From Acinetobacter johnsonii CIP 64.6 (GTDB lineage: Bacteria; Pseudomonadota; Gammaproteobacteria; Pseudomonadales; Moraxellaceae), in the NCBI RefSeq assembly GCF_000368045.1, contig NZ_KB849230.1:62001-126000 (forward strand): 64,000 nt of DNA. Reading direction: 5' to 3'. Below the pieces are notes generated by a model that was not told the DNA's origin, searched no databases, and saw nothing but the letters and a program-made list of their open reading frames with translations. Both the position numbers and the translations under genes were made by a program. The first letter of the stretch is position 1; each line of letters opens with the position of its first letter. This document shows positions 26,354 to 35,708 of this stretch, one piece after another.

Positions 26354-28282
26354 TTAGTCGTTAAACTTACGACGTGGGCGGTCAAAACCACCTTCAGTAC
26401 GTGGACGATCTGAATTAAATTCACGCTTAGGACGGTCTTCGCCACCAAAAGTACGCTTAGGACGGTCTTCACCACCGAAAGTGCGTTTTGGACGGTCATC
26501 ACTAAAAGAACGTTGTGGACGGTCGCCAAAACCACCTTCACGACGTGGCGCTGGACGATCACCAAAATCACGTTTTGGACGGTCACCAAAAGAACCTTCA
26601 CGACGTGGTTTGTAGTCTACACGGTTACCGCGGTTGTCATCATTCGAGTCAAAACGTGGCTTATCGTTGAAACCGCCTTCGCGACGTGGACGATCAGAGT
26701 TGAATTCACGCTTTGGACGGTCATCAAACGAACGTTGTGGACGATCACCGAAACCACCTTCACGACGTGGCGCTGGACGATCACCAAAATCACGTTTTGG
26801 ACGGTCATCAAAAGAACGTTGTGGACGATCACCGAAACCGCCTTCACGACGTGGACGATCATTATTAAACTCACGACGTGGACGATCTTCACCACCAAAT
26901 GCTGGACGATCACCACGAGGTTTGTCATCGTAGCTACGACGTGGACGGTCATCACCACCTTCACGACGTTTAAAGTTAGACTCACCTTCGAAACGAGCAC
27001 GACCGCCGCCATCACGACCACCGAAACCACCACGACCACGACCGCCGCCATCACGACCACGACCACCGCCATCACGACCACGACCGCCGCCATCACGACT
27101 ACCGCGTGCAGGAGGTGGAGATGGCTCAAGACCTTCAATTTCAGATACATTCAAACGTGCATCTAAGAAATCTTCTAAAGCACGGATTTTACCGCGTTCA
27201 CGGTAAGTTGCTAAAGTGATTGCTTTACCAGTACGACCCGCACGACCTGTACGACCAATACGGTGTACATAGTCTTCGTTCTTCATTGGAAGACCGAAGT
27301 TGATTACGTGTGAAATAGTTGGTACGTCAAGACCACGTGCAGCAACGTCAGTTGCAACTAAGATTTTTGCACGACCTTCACGGATGCTACGTAAACGACG
27401 GTTACGAACAGTTTGTGGCATAGCACCATGAAGTGCTACAACTGATAAACCTGCTTCAGCCAATTCTTCAGCCAACATATCGGTGTCTTCTTGAGTAGAA
27501 GCGAATACAACAGCTTGATCTACGTCTTCAGCACTTAACCAATGCGTTAGTAATTTTTTCTTGTGCTCAAAGCCATCAGTCCAGTGTAAAGTCTGAGTGA
27601 TGTCAGTATTCGTAGAGTGACCAGTTTCGATTGCAATACGTTGTGGATCATTCATCATGCGTTCAGCAAGTGTAATGATACGACCAGCAAATGTTGCAGA
27701 GAACATTAAAGTCTGTTTACGGTTTGCAGCAAGATCGCTGATTGCTTCTAAGTCTTCAGAGAAACCTAGATCAAGCATACGGTCTGCTTCGTCAACAATA
27801 AGCGCATCAACTTGGTCTAATTTAATTTGACGACGGTTTACAAGGTCAAGTAAACGACCTGGAGTCGCAACAACAACTTGTGCACCTTTTAACTGTTGGA
27901 TTTGCTTACCAAACGGCATACCACCCATGATCGCTGCAATACGTGCACCTTTCATATGACGGACAAAACCAATCGCGTCTTGGCTTACTTGCTGCGCCAA
28001 CTCACGAGTTGGGCAAAGAACCAAGATATTCGGTTGTGTAATTGCTTTCATACGTTCTTTGAACGGAACGAAAGTCTCTTGTGCTGCAAGTGCGTTTAAC
28101 GTTGGAAGTAAGAACGCCGCAGTTTTACCTGAACCTGTTTGGCTAGATACTAAAAGGTCCTTACCTTCTAAAGCTGCAGGAATCGATTGTTCCTGTACAG
28201 GCGTAGGAGAAGTAAAACCTAAGCTTTGTAAAGCTTGTTGTAACGATTCATGTAAAGGAAAATCAGCAAAAGTTTTGCTCAT
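26354..28282 (-). CDS. DEAD-box RNA helicase with long RG/D-rich C-terminal tail (RhlE/DeaD-like)
   Basis: A 642-residue ATP-dependent RNA helicase. The Q motif (FTSPTPVQEQSIP), Walker A SQTGSGKT, PTRELAQQ, TPGRLLDL, VDEADRMLD, SAT and HRIGRTGRAGRTG are all present in the first 380 residues. The remainder is low-complexity: a GRDGGGRGR block and many imperfect repeats of GGFGDRP-RSFDDRPKR, typical of RNA-binding, phase-separating tails. The start is the ATG at 28282; a GTG four codons earlier falls in a hairpin. The domain architecture does not settle RhlE versus DeaD. Confidence 0.93.
   Translation of the reverse strand: MSKTFADFPLHESLQQALQSLGFTSPTPVQEQSIPAALEGKDLLVSSQTGSGKTAAFLLPTLNALAAQETFVPFKERMKAITQPNILVLCPTRELAQQVSQDAIGFVRHMKGARIAAIMGGMPFGKQIQQLKGAQVVVATPGRLLDLVNRRQIKLDQVDALIVDEADRMLDLGFSEDLEAISDLAANRKQTLMFSATFAGRIITLAERMMNDPQRIAIETGHSTNTDITQTLHWTDGFEHKKKLLTHWLSAEDVDQAVVFASTQEDTDMLAEELAEAGLSVVALHGAMPQTVRNRRLRSIREGRAKILVATDVAARGLDVPTISHVINFGLPMKNEDYVHRIGRTGRAGRTGKAITLATYRERGKIRALEDFLDARLNVSEIEGLEPSPPPARGSRDGGGRGRDGGGRGRDGGGRGRGGFGGRDGGGRARFEGESNFKRREGGDDRPRRSYDDKPRGDRPAFGGEDRPRREFNNDRPRREGGFGDRPQRSFDDRPKRDFGDRPAPRREGGFGDRPQRSFDDRPKREFNSDRPRREGGFNDKPRFDSNDDNRGNRVDYKPRREGSFGDRPKRDFGDRPAPRREGGFGDRPQRSFSDDRPKRTFGGEDRPKRTFGGEDRPKREFNSDRPRTEGGFDRPRRKFND
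26380..27110 (-). repeat. imperfect tandem repeats encoding the helicase tail
   Basis: Degenerate repeat units of about 12-30 bp recur along this stretch: GGACGATC/GGACGGTC and CTTCACGACGTGG on the plus strand, then a GGTGGTCGTGG-like block near 27010-27100. They encode GDRP, RREGGFG and GRDGGGRGR units. Such repeats can change length by slippage or recombination. Confidence 0.8.
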
Positions 28283-28552
28283 AGAGTATTTCACCCGAAA
28301 AATGGGTGCTCCATTAAATATATGGTCTGATGGACATCGGCAAAAAGCGGCACAGCAATAATCGCTGAAAATATAGAATCAGCGGCGATCCGAGAACGAC
28401 GATGCGTATAACGCACATTTGATTACAGCCGCAACCTGAAGGAATCGCTTAAGCGATTGGGTGGGGCGCGAAATAATGTCCTCTCTTTGGACCGGACGCG
28501 CATACACAATGATAGAAGAGAATGTTCAGGTAATGAACGAAATTTAGTGCGT
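28283..28552 (-). promoter_or_regulatory. long structured 5' leader of the helicase gene
   Basis: A promoter-like pair lies on the minus strand: -10 TATACT (plus coordinates 28559-28564, extended with TG) and -35 GTGACT (28581-28586), spaced 16 bp. Initiation near 28552 would leave about 270 nt before the ATG. The leader is more GC-rich than its surroundings and holds a perfect 16-bp palindrome AATCGCTTAAGCGATT (28443-28458) and a CACCC / GGGTG hairpin (28292-28308) at the ribosome-binding region. Long leaders are known for cold-shock helicases; control here is inferred. Confidence 0.55.
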
Positions 28553-28775
28553 GGGCGGAGTATAGCAGGATATTTTTAAAAGTCACCTCTTTTCGTGAAA
28601 TTGATACAATATTTTCCTCAAAGATTGAATAAATGCAGGTTTTCACTTTAATTTTTTTGACCATCTAGAAAAATATTGAATAGCATTCTACGTTCTATCC
28701 CTCAACTATCAGCCATAAAACACAATTAATCGTACTAGCTCTCTAATGTTGCCGTGATTTGACTGGTATCTGACC

Positions 28776-28791
28776 TGTAATGAACATTACA
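28776..28791. repeat. perfect inverted repeat, operator-like
   Basis: TGTAATG, two bases, CATTACA. It stands in the non-coding interval between the helicase promoter and suhB (28587-29029), where nothing else was recognised. A dimeric regulator could bind, but no nearby start codon makes the target clear. Confidence 0.3.
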
Positions 28792-28975
28792 CACAGCAAG
28801 CTTAAATAGGTGTCTATATGCTGGCTAATTTTAACCCACTTTATTTCTGAGATAGAGTGATCTTCATTAAGAGGTGATCAGAATCTGGCACAGCCTATGT
28901 TTTACAATTGAATAGAAGTCAAAGCCATAAAATAAATCACTACAAAGCTTTTACTTTTTTCATGTCTCATCAAAG

Positions 28976-29002
28976 AAAAAGCCCTCATAAGAGGGCTTTT
29001 TC
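28976..29002. terminator. terminator downstream of suhB
   Basis: Hairpin AAAAAGCCCTC / GAGGGCTTTTT with a four-nt loop, about 28 bp after the minus-strand suhB stop. Confidence 0.88.
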
Positions 29003-29029
29003 AATGTCTTAAACACGATCTGCATACTA

Positions 29030-29860
29030 TTACTTAGCAGCTTCACCCCAAGCAGGTACAACTGCTTTCATCAGAGGTTTCAACATTTTCATAGAACATG
29101 CCAGTACTTGGCCATTTTCCATAGATTCGCTACCACCACGTGCATCAACCACTGTGCCGCCCGCTTCTTTCACGATCAACTCACCAGCTGCGATATCCCA
29201 AGGCTTTAAGCCGAGTTCGAAGTATGCGTCAAAACGACCTGCTGCCACATACGCCAAATCTAATGCTGCTGAACCTGTACGACGGTATTGCGCGCCAGCT
29301 TCAGTCACATTTAACAATGAATCAAAATGATTTTTTGCATAAGAAATCACTTCACCATTACGTTTTGCACGGTAAGCATGACCCACAGACATGAATGTAT
29401 TTTCAAGACTGTCTTTCACGTTTACGCGAATACGGCGTTGGTTCATCATAGCACCACGACCACGACTTGCAGAGAACAACTCATCTTTCACAGGGTCGTA
29501 AATTACGCCGTGTTGAGTAATGCCTTTATGTTGAACTGCAATAGAGATACAGAAGTGAGGAACACCGTTAATGAAGTTTAGAGTGCCATCAAGTGGGTCG
29601 ATGATCCAACACCAATCTGCGTCGTGACCTTTACCTTCTTGAAAACCAAACTCTTCACCAAGGAAGCTGTGATTTTTATAGCTTTTACGTAGGGTATCGA
29701 TAGCCAATTGTTCCAAATAACGGTCTACACGCGTTACAGGACCATCAATTCCTTTTTCTTCGACTTGTAGATCGAGCTTATGACGATTTTGATGCGCTTT
29801 TAAAAGCTCTTGACCGACTAATTGAGCCGCACGCGCAGCCATCACCACCATAGGTTCCAT
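29030..29860 (-). CDS. suhB: inositol monophosphatase family protein SuhB
   Basis: A 276-residue Mg2+-dependent phosphatase fold. Metal-binding motifs are present: GEEFG near residue 68, DPLDGTLNF near 86-94 and WDIAAGELIVKEAGG near 220. In E. coli SuhB also joins rRNA antitermination complexes. The start is taken at the ATG at 29860 (MEPMVVMAARAAQ). A longer frame from 29905 would add 15 residues but begins at the edge of the dxs-side hairpin. Confidence 0.92.
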   Translation of the reverse strand: MEPMVVMAARAAQLVGQELLKAHQNRHKLDLQVEEKGIDGPVTRVDRYLEQLAIDTLRKSYKNHSFLGEEFGFQEGKGHDADWCWIIDPLDGTLNFINGVPHFCISIAVQHKGITQHGVIYDPVKDELFSASRGRGAMMNQRRIRVNVKDSLENTFMSVGHAYRAKRNGEVISYAKNHFDSLLNVTEAGAQYRRTGSAALDLAYVAAGRFDAYFELGLKPWDIAAGELIVKEAGGTVVDARGGSESMENGQVLACSMKMLKPLMKAVVPAWGEAAK

Positions 29861-29905
29861 TGAACACCCACTACAATTTGAAGATATTGATAAAGAATAA
29901 TGCAT

Positions 29906-29941
29906 AAAAGCCCGCGCATCTTATCAAAGATCGGGGCTTTT
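29906..29941 (-). terminator. terminator downstream of dxs
   Basis: Extended stem with outer AAAGCCC / GGGCTTT and inner ATCTT / AAGAT, ending in TTTTA on the minus strand. It lies between dxs and suhB and argues for separate transcription. Confidence 0.7.
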
Positions 29942-29976
29942 AGGGAAAAAATGTTTCTAAAATTTAAAAACGGCGC

Positions 29977-31878
29977 TTAAACCATATGTACAAGTTTCGA
30001 CCAGGCTTGGCGCACTGAGCTTTCAATGCCTTCTGCATCTAGTCCTGCCTGATGCAACATTTGCGCATGAGTCGCTTGATGCATGAATGTATCCGCTAAA
30101 CCGAGATTTAACATCGGTTTCATGATTTGAGCCTGTGCCAAATATTCATTGACTGCACTGCCCGCACCCGCCATCACCGCATGTTCTTCAACCGTAACAA
30201 ATAAAGCCGTTGATGGTGCTAAAGTCACTATCATCTTTTCATCAAGCGGTTTAACAAAGCGCATATTCACCACACGAACCGCTAAATCTTGCTCAGCTAA
30301 TTTCTGTGCTGCCTCTACTGCGGCCTGAACACGACTACCAAAAGCGAGAATGCTAATAACGTCGTCTTGGGCATCATTAAAGCTCGCTACAATTTCAGCC
30401 TGACCAATTTCCATCGGGGTCATCTGTTGTTGAATTTCAACACCCAAACCATTGCCACGCGGGTAACGCACTGCAGCAGGACCATTATATAAATAAGCGG
30501 TATGCAACATTTGACGACATTCATTTTCGTCTTTTGGCGCCATAATCACCAAATTCGGTACGGTACGCATAAAGGCATAGTCATAGGCCCCAGCATGAGT
30601 CGGGCCATCTTCACCCACTAAGCCTGCACGGTCGATACCAAAGGTAACATCTAGATTTTGCAGGGCCACATCATGAATCAATTGATCATAGCCACGTTGC
30701 AAGAAAGTCGAGTAAATGGCCACCACAGGTTTTAAGCCTTCACATGCCATACCCGCCGCCAAAGTTACAGCATGCTGTTCTGCAATCGCGACATCAAAAA
30801 AGCGTTGTGGATACTGTTTGGCAAAACCCACCATACCTGAGCCTTCGCACATGGCAGGGGTAATCGCCAGTAAGCGCTCATCTTGTGCGGCTTCATCACA
30901 TAACCATTGACCAAAGACATCTGAATATTTGGGCGCCGTTTGCGGAGCAGACTTGGCATTTATTTTTGTAATCGCGTGATATTTGATTTGGTCAGCTTCA
31001 GCAGGTGCAAAGCCTTTGCCTTTTTTGGTATAGACATGAATTAAACGTGGCCCTTTACGTTTTTTTAATGCGCTAAAGACTTGTGTCAACTGCTCGACAT
31101 CGTGCCCATCAAAAGGCCCAAAGTAATCAAAACCAATCGCTTTAAATACGTTGTCGGCCGCATCTGTCGCTGCGCTATGTAAGCGCGAGTTATAGATCCA
31201 TTCAGGATGTGGCTGTACATAAGCTTCGCCATCCGCCGAAATATTAATGGACTGACCACTTTCCCAAATTGAAGCCAGATGCTTAGCAAAACCACCTGTG
31301 CTGCATGAAATCGACATATCATTGTCATTCAGCACCACCATCAAGTCCGCATCATGCGCGACTGCATCGTTCATAGCTTCAAAGGCCATACCCGCTGTCA
31401 TCGCCCCATCGCCAATGATAGCGACCACTTCACATGGATTGTTTTGATAACGACGTGCCAGCGCCATACCTAGGCCTGCTGAAATCGCAGTCGAGGAATG
31501 TCCAACCCCAAAGGTATCAAATACCGATTCATCACGCGCAGGAAAGGCAGCTAAACCATCTTTGGCACGAATCGTTGTGAGCTGTTCACGGCGGCCCGTT
31601 AATGCTTTATGCGGATAAGCTTGATGACCGACATCCCAAATTAAGCGGTCATTCGGCGTGTTAAAGCAATAATGTAATGCCACGGTGAGTTCGACTACAC
31701 CGAGGTTTGCACCAAAGTGCCCCCCACTTTGTCCTGCGGCATACAGAATAAATTGACGTAGCTCGTCTGCCACTTGTGCTAATTGACTTTGCTCAAGCGA
31801 GCGAAGTTGTTGAGGATGATCAATCGTATCCAACAACGGTGTTACAGGGCGATGAGCTGGTATTTCTGTATACAACAT
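29977..31878 (-). CDS. dxs: 1-deoxy-D-xylulose-5-phosphate synthase Dxs
   Basis: A 633-residue thiamine-diphosphate enzyme that condenses pyruvate and glyceraldehyde-3-phosphate in the first step of the MEP isoprenoid pathway. The thiamine-binding motif begins GDGAMTAGMAFEA and ends in LNDN. VGHQAYPHKALTGR (N-terminal) and DRAGLVGEDGPTHAG (transketolase pyrimidine domain) are diagnostic. The start is placed at the ATG at 31878; a frame ten codons longer has no support. It is divergent from ribA. Confidence 0.95.
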   Translation of the reverse strand: MLYTEIPAHRPVTPLLDTIDHPQQLRSLEQSQLAQVADELRQFILYAAGQSGGHFGANLGVVELTVALHYCFNTPNDRLIWDVGHQAYPHKALTGRREQLTTIRAKDGLAAFPARDESVFDTFGVGHSSTAISAGLGMALARRYQNNPCEVVAIIGDGAMTAGMAFEAMNDAVAHDADLMVVLNDNDMSISCSTGGFAKHLASIWESGQSINISADGEAYVQPHPEWIYNSRLHSAATDAADNVFKAIGFDYFGPFDGHDVEQLTQVFSALKKRKGPRLIHVYTKKGKGFAPAEADQIKYHAITKINAKSAPQTAPKYSDVFGQWLCDEAAQDERLLAITPAMCEGSGMVGFAKQYPQRFFDVAIAEQHAVTLAAGMACEGLKPVVAIYSTFLQRGYDQLIHDVALQNLDVTFGIDRAGLVGEDGPTHAGAYDYAFMRTVPNLVIMAPKDENECRQMLHTAYLYNGPAAVRYPRGNGLGVEIQQQMTPMEIGQAEIVASFNDAQDDVISILAFGSRVQAAVEAAQKLAEQDLAVRVVNMRFVKPLDEKMIVTLAPSTALFVTVEEHAVMAGAGSAVNEYLAQAQIMKPMLNLGLADTFMHQATHAQMLHQAGLDAEGIESSVRQAWSKLVHMV

Positions 31879-32183
31879 AATATGGCAAAGCCTTCTAAAG
31901 CCTGGCAAATCTAGCTAGGTCAAATGGGTAATTCGATCATATCGTCGAATGCTATCACCTTCAATCAGCCATATTTCTAGCGATGCAGTTTTGAGCAGTG
32001 CTCTCACTGGGTGTTCGTTTAGTGCAGGTGATTATCCTGAATAATCTTACTATTTATCAACTATTATCGTTCGCTTTATACAAAAAAGAAAATCTTCTGC
32101 ATAAATTCATGGATGCAATTCTACCAATGTCGATGCATTACGCTATACTTTAGCCAATTTCTGAACTATTTACAGGTTTAGCT
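31879..32183. promoter_or_regulatory. divergent promoter region of dxs and ribA
   Basis: About 305 bp. A TATACT -10 candidate for ribA lies at 32144-32149, 35 bp before its GTG start. No FMN-riboswitch-like structure was seen ahead of ribA. Confidence 0.4.
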
Positions 32184-32786
32184 GTGCCTATTGAATTTGT
32201 TGCCACATCCCGTTTACCGACTGCTTTTGGTGAATTTAACATCACCGTATTTCAAGATCCTAAGACCGGTGAAGAACATGTTGCACTCTCAAAAGGTTTG
32301 GATCAGCCGATCATTGAACCCGTTTTAGTCCGTGTTCATTCCGAATGTCTCACGGGCGATGCCTTTGCGTCCTTGAAATGTGACTGTGGCCCACAATTGC
32401 AAGCCACGCAAAAACTGATTAATGAAGCTGGGCAAGGCGTGATTCTGTATTTGCGCCAAGAAGGTCGTGGCATTGGGCTGACCAATAAAATTCGTGCTTA
32501 TGCGCTACAAGATCAAGGGCATGACACGGTCGATGCCAACTTAATGCTCAACCTCCCTGCCGATGCACGTCGTTATGACATGGTCAGCATTATGTTGGAT
32601 CATTTAAATATTCAACAAGTCCGTTTGATTACCAACAATCCATTGAAGATTGCAGCATTGCAAGAGCAAGGGATCAATGTGGTAGATCGTGTGCCTTTGA
32701 CGGTCGGTTTAAATCCTTTCAATGAAGAATATTTAAAAACCAAACATGAACGCATGGCACATTTGTACAAGAAAGATGATTTTTGA
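32184..32786 (+). CDS. ribA: GTP cyclohydrolase II RibA
   Basis: A 200-residue enzyme that opens GTP to start riboflavin synthesis. The zinc site is C-X10-C-X-C in HSECLTGDAFASLKCDCG, and RQEGRGIGL holds the catalytic arginine region. Length equals stand-alone RibA. It starts with GTG, supported by the conserved N-terminus PIEFVATSRLPTAFG, with a weak AGG upstream. Confidence 0.95.
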   Translation: MPIEFVATSRLPTAFGEFNITVFQDPKTGEEHVALSKGLDQPIIEPVLVRVHSECLTGDAFASLKCDCGPQLQATQKLINEAGQGVILYLRQEGRGIGLTNKIRAYALQDQGHDTVDANLMLNLPADARRYDMVSIMLDHLNIQQVRLITNNPLKIAALQEQGINVVDRVPLTVGLNPFNEEYLKTKHERMAHLYKKDDF

Positions 32787-32845
32787 AATTTAATCATTTG
32801 CTCTAAGCCTACTTGAAAAGGCCGGTTTAGAGCGCTTCAGTCAGA

Positions 32846-34219
32846 TTAGATGGTCATGGAGAAAATACGACTCTCAGGTCGACGGCGTTTTAAATGCAAA
32901 TCGAACGCCATACAAATGTTGCGTACAAAGGCTTTGCCCTGCTCAGTTACTCGTATACTGTGTGGCCCAATCTCCAATAAACCATCTTCCTGCATTTCTT
33001 CCAGTTGTCCCAATACCTCAGCCAATTCCGGAAACTGCATATCTGGTTCTGCCCATGACGTCTGAAAGCTACACATCAAATTTAAAATGTGACGACGAAT
33101 CATCAGATCTTCAGCACTCAAAATATGCCCGCGATAGACAGGAAGTTCATTGTTTTCCAGTCGCGCATAATAATCTTCGAGTTTTTTTTCATTTTGCGCA
33201 AAGCTATACCAACTGTCGCTGATGGATGAGATACCTAAACCAATCATCACTTGGGTTTTAGACGCGGTGTAACCCATAAAATTGCGATGCAGAGTGCCTG
33301 CCTGAAATGATTGGTACATCCCATCACTTTCCAAAGCAAAATGATCCATACCAATTTCATAATACCCCTGCGCAAGCAGCTTCTTTTTCCCTTCTTCATA
33401 GCACTGCCGTTTTACTTCATCTTTCGGCACATCATGGTCTTTAAACCCACGCTGTCCATTGCCTTTGATCCAAGGCACATGTGCATAACTATAAAATGCC
33501 AGACGGTCTGGACGTAAACGATTGGTTTGATCAATGGTGTTGAGCACATCATCTAGGTTTTGAAAAGGCAGACCAAAGACCAAATCATGTGAAATTGAGC
33601 TATAGCCTATTTCACGTGCCCACTGCGTCACTTGCTCGACATGTTCAAAAGGCTGTATCCGATGAATGGCTTTTTGTACGGTTTCATTATAATCCTGCAC
33701 CCCATAACTGACACGGCGAAAGCCCAAGTCATACAAGGCTTGCAAATGCGCCCGTGTGGTATTGTTGGGATGCCCTTCAAAGCTAAACTCATACTGCTCG
33801 GCAATCTCTGCTTGCGCAAGGATGCCTTCAATTAACTGAGTTAAATGCACTGGAGAAAAGAAAGTGGGCGTTCCGCCACCCAAATGAATTTCTTTAATGC
33901 ACGGCTTCTCTTCAAGCAAGTCACAATAAAGAGACCATTCTTTTAAAACCGCCTGAATATAAGGCTGCTCCATCTCATGTTTTTTGGTCACCCGTTTGTG
34001 GCAACCACAAAAAGTACAGAGACTTTCGCAAAAAGGCAGATGAATATACAAACTTATGCCTTCAGTCGAATTCGATTCAGCAAACGATGTTTTCAGCGTC
34101 TGTTTCCATTGCTCTAAAGAAAACTGCTCCTCTTCCCAATACGGCACCGTTGGATAACTGGTATAACGTGGACCAGGAACATTGTATTTTTGAATCAATG
34201 AATCGCGCATATTTACCAT
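32846..34219 (-). CDS. hemN: oxygen-independent coproporphyrinogen III oxidase HemN
   Basis: A radical-SAM enzyme that decarboxylates coproporphyrinogen III without O2 in haem synthesis. The 4Fe-4S motif is C-X3-C-X2-C in FCESLCTFCGCHK. GPRYTSYPTVPYW and EIHLGGGTPTFF are typical. The start is uncertain: the frame extends to a TTG at 34264, but conservation begins near the ATG codons at 34219 and 34210, and GGAAGAG precedes 34219. About 457 residues. It is divergent from hemF, which does the same step with O2. Confidence 0.93.
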   Translation of the reverse strand: MVNMRDSLIQKYNVPGPRYTSYPTVPYWEEEQFSLEQWKQTLKTSFAESNSTEGISLYIHLPFCESLCTFCGCHKRVTKKHEMEQPYIQAVLKEWSLYCDLLEEKPCIKEIHLGGGTPTFFSPVHLTQLIEGILAQAEIAEQYEFSFEGHPNNTTRAHLQALYDLGFRRVSYGVQDYNETVQKAIHRIQPFEHVEQVTQWAREIGYSSISHDLVFGLPFQNLDDVLNTIDQTNRLRPDRLAFYSYAHVPWIKGNGQRGFKDHDVPKDEVKRQCYEEGKKKLLAQGYYEIGMDHFALESDGMYQSFQAGTLHRNFMGYTASKTQVMIGLGISSISDSWYSFAQNEKKLEDYYARLENNELPVYRGHILSAEDLMIRRHILNLMCSFQTSWAEPDMQFPELAEVLGQLEEMQEDGLLEIGPHSIRVTEQGKAFVRNICMAFDLHLKRRRPESRIFSMTI

Positions 34220-34478
34220 CAGCTCTTCCGCACTCAGAAGATGCAGCCTATTCTGCATCGCCAAACTCAGGTCTGTACTGTGGTTATTCTGCTGAGCTTA
34301 GAATCAGAATTCAACCTAGCGAATTGGTCAGGTTATTTTGCACATAGCAGCATTTTCATTTTTAACTTGCTTCACGACATCGAATGCTGCAGTAGGACTC
34401 TTCGGAAAATATTCTTAATCTTTTTGCTGTTTTATGTTTTGATGTAGGCAGTTTTCATCTTTTCCCATGAGGCTTTTC

Positions 34479-35420
34479 ATGCAGCACCCAACGTCTGCGG
34501 ATATCCAACGCGTTCGCGAATTTCTCCTCGACTTACAGGCTCGTATTTGTGCCGCACTTGAACAACAAGAGCGTGCTGGTGGCGGGACTGCACAGTTTGA
34601 AATAGATGATTGGGAGCGTCCTGAAGGTGGTGGTGGTCGTTCACGCGTACTGCAAAATGGCACAGTGATTGAAAAAGGTGGAGTGATGTTCTCACACATC
34701 AACATATCTAAACTCCCTGCTTCAGCGACTGAACGCCATCCGCAAATTGCAGGTGCCAAGGCACAGGCCATGGGTGTTTCTTTGGTGATCCATCCGAAAA
34801 ACCCGAATGTCCCGACTTCACATGCCAATGTGCGCTTATTCGTGGCTGAAAAAGAAGGTCAAGACCCAATTTGGTGGTTTGGGGGGGGCTTCGATCTCAC
34901 TCCATTTTATCCCAACGATGAAGATGTGCTGTCATGGCATCAGACAGCGCACGACTTGTGTGCTCCCTTTGGCGCTGAAGTCTATGCCGAACATAAACAA
35001 TGGTGCGATGACTATTTTTATTTAAAACATCGTGATGAACAACGTGGCGTCGGTGGATTGTTCTTTGATGATCTCAATCAATGGGACTTTGAAACCTGTT
35101 TCCAATATATACAAGCCGTCGGCAATGGCTACCTAGAAGCTATTCTTCCAATCTTCCAGCGTAACCAAGACAAGCCATTTAGCGAGGCGCAACGCGACTT
35201 TCAAATCTATCGTCGTGGTCGTTATGTCGAATATAACTTGGTCTATGACCGCGGCACACTTTTTGGTCTACAAACAGGTGGGCGTATCGAGTCGATTTTA
35301 GTGAGCTTGCCGAATTTGGCCGGTTGGTCATATCGACCTGAATGGGAAGCCGATTCCGCTGAGAAAAAACTGACCGACTTTTACCTGAAACCGCAAGATT
35401 GGCTCAAGCTGCTCAAATAG
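34479..35420 (+). CDS. hemF: aerobic coproporphyrinogen III oxidase HemF
   Basis: A 313-residue O2-dependent oxidase that makes protoporphyrinogen IX. Family segments are GGGGRSRVLQNG, PTSHANVRLF, WWFGGGFDLTPFYP, GGLFFDDL and RRGRYVEYNLVYDRGT. The ATG at 34479 is preceded by GAGG at 6 nt and is preferred over the ATG at 34467, which overlaps that site. Its paralogous-function gene hemN is divergent, so haem synthesis can run at both high and low oxygen. Confidence 0.95.
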   Translation: MQHPTSADIQRVREFLLDLQARICAALEQQERAGGGTAQFEIDDWERPEGGGGRSRVLQNGTVIEKGGVMFSHINISKLPASATERHPQIAGAKAQAMGVSLVIHPKNPNVPTSHANVRLFVAEKEGQDPIWWFGGGFDLTPFYPNDEDVLSWHQTAHDLCAPFGAEVYAEHKQWCDDYFYLKHRDEQRGVGGLFFDDLNQWDFETCFQYIQAVGNGYLEAILPIFQRNQDKPFSEAQRDFQIYRRGRYVEYNLVYDRGTLFGLQTGGRIESILVSLPNLAGWSYRPEWEADSAEKKLTDFYLKPQDWLKLLK

Positions 35421-35708
35421 ACACACAGGCTTACAATTCTACCCCCCTCACACATGCCCTTTTCACTAGATTAGGGCCGCTTATCCATTAAATTTTATAT
35501 ATTTCCCGATCAATTCCCCGTAGAATGTCCACTACACAAAGCGTCATTTCTTTGCATTTATTAAAGCATTGTCACAGGTTTAAAACAGCAATTAGGTTCT
35601 TTTAAGTTCGCAAAAACCGTAAGCTAAATTAAGTCATTTTCAATGTATTCATTTTAATGACATCAACATTTAGTATCCTCCCTTGCTGTTCTCTCTGAGG
35701 CCCCAAAC
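35421..35708. other. AT-rich intergenic region
   Basis: About 290 bp between hemF and a small membrane-protein gene. No ORF, RNA or strong hairpin was recognised; it presumably holds the promoter of the small gene. Confidence 0.3.

Noticed and set aside
26513..27166. A 217-codon plus-strand frame rich in Trp and Thr opposite the helicase tail
   Set aside because: It is the antisense of the repetitive helicase tail; its repeated composition comes from the repeats and no start signal precedes it.
28449..28664. A 71-codon minus-strand frame beyond the helicase start
   Set aside because: It crosses the promoter and leader of the helicase and has no ribosome-binding site.
31909..32183. FMN riboswitch ahead of ribA
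   Set aside because: No conserved RFN-element segments were found, and the -10 candidate leaves only about 30 nt of leader.
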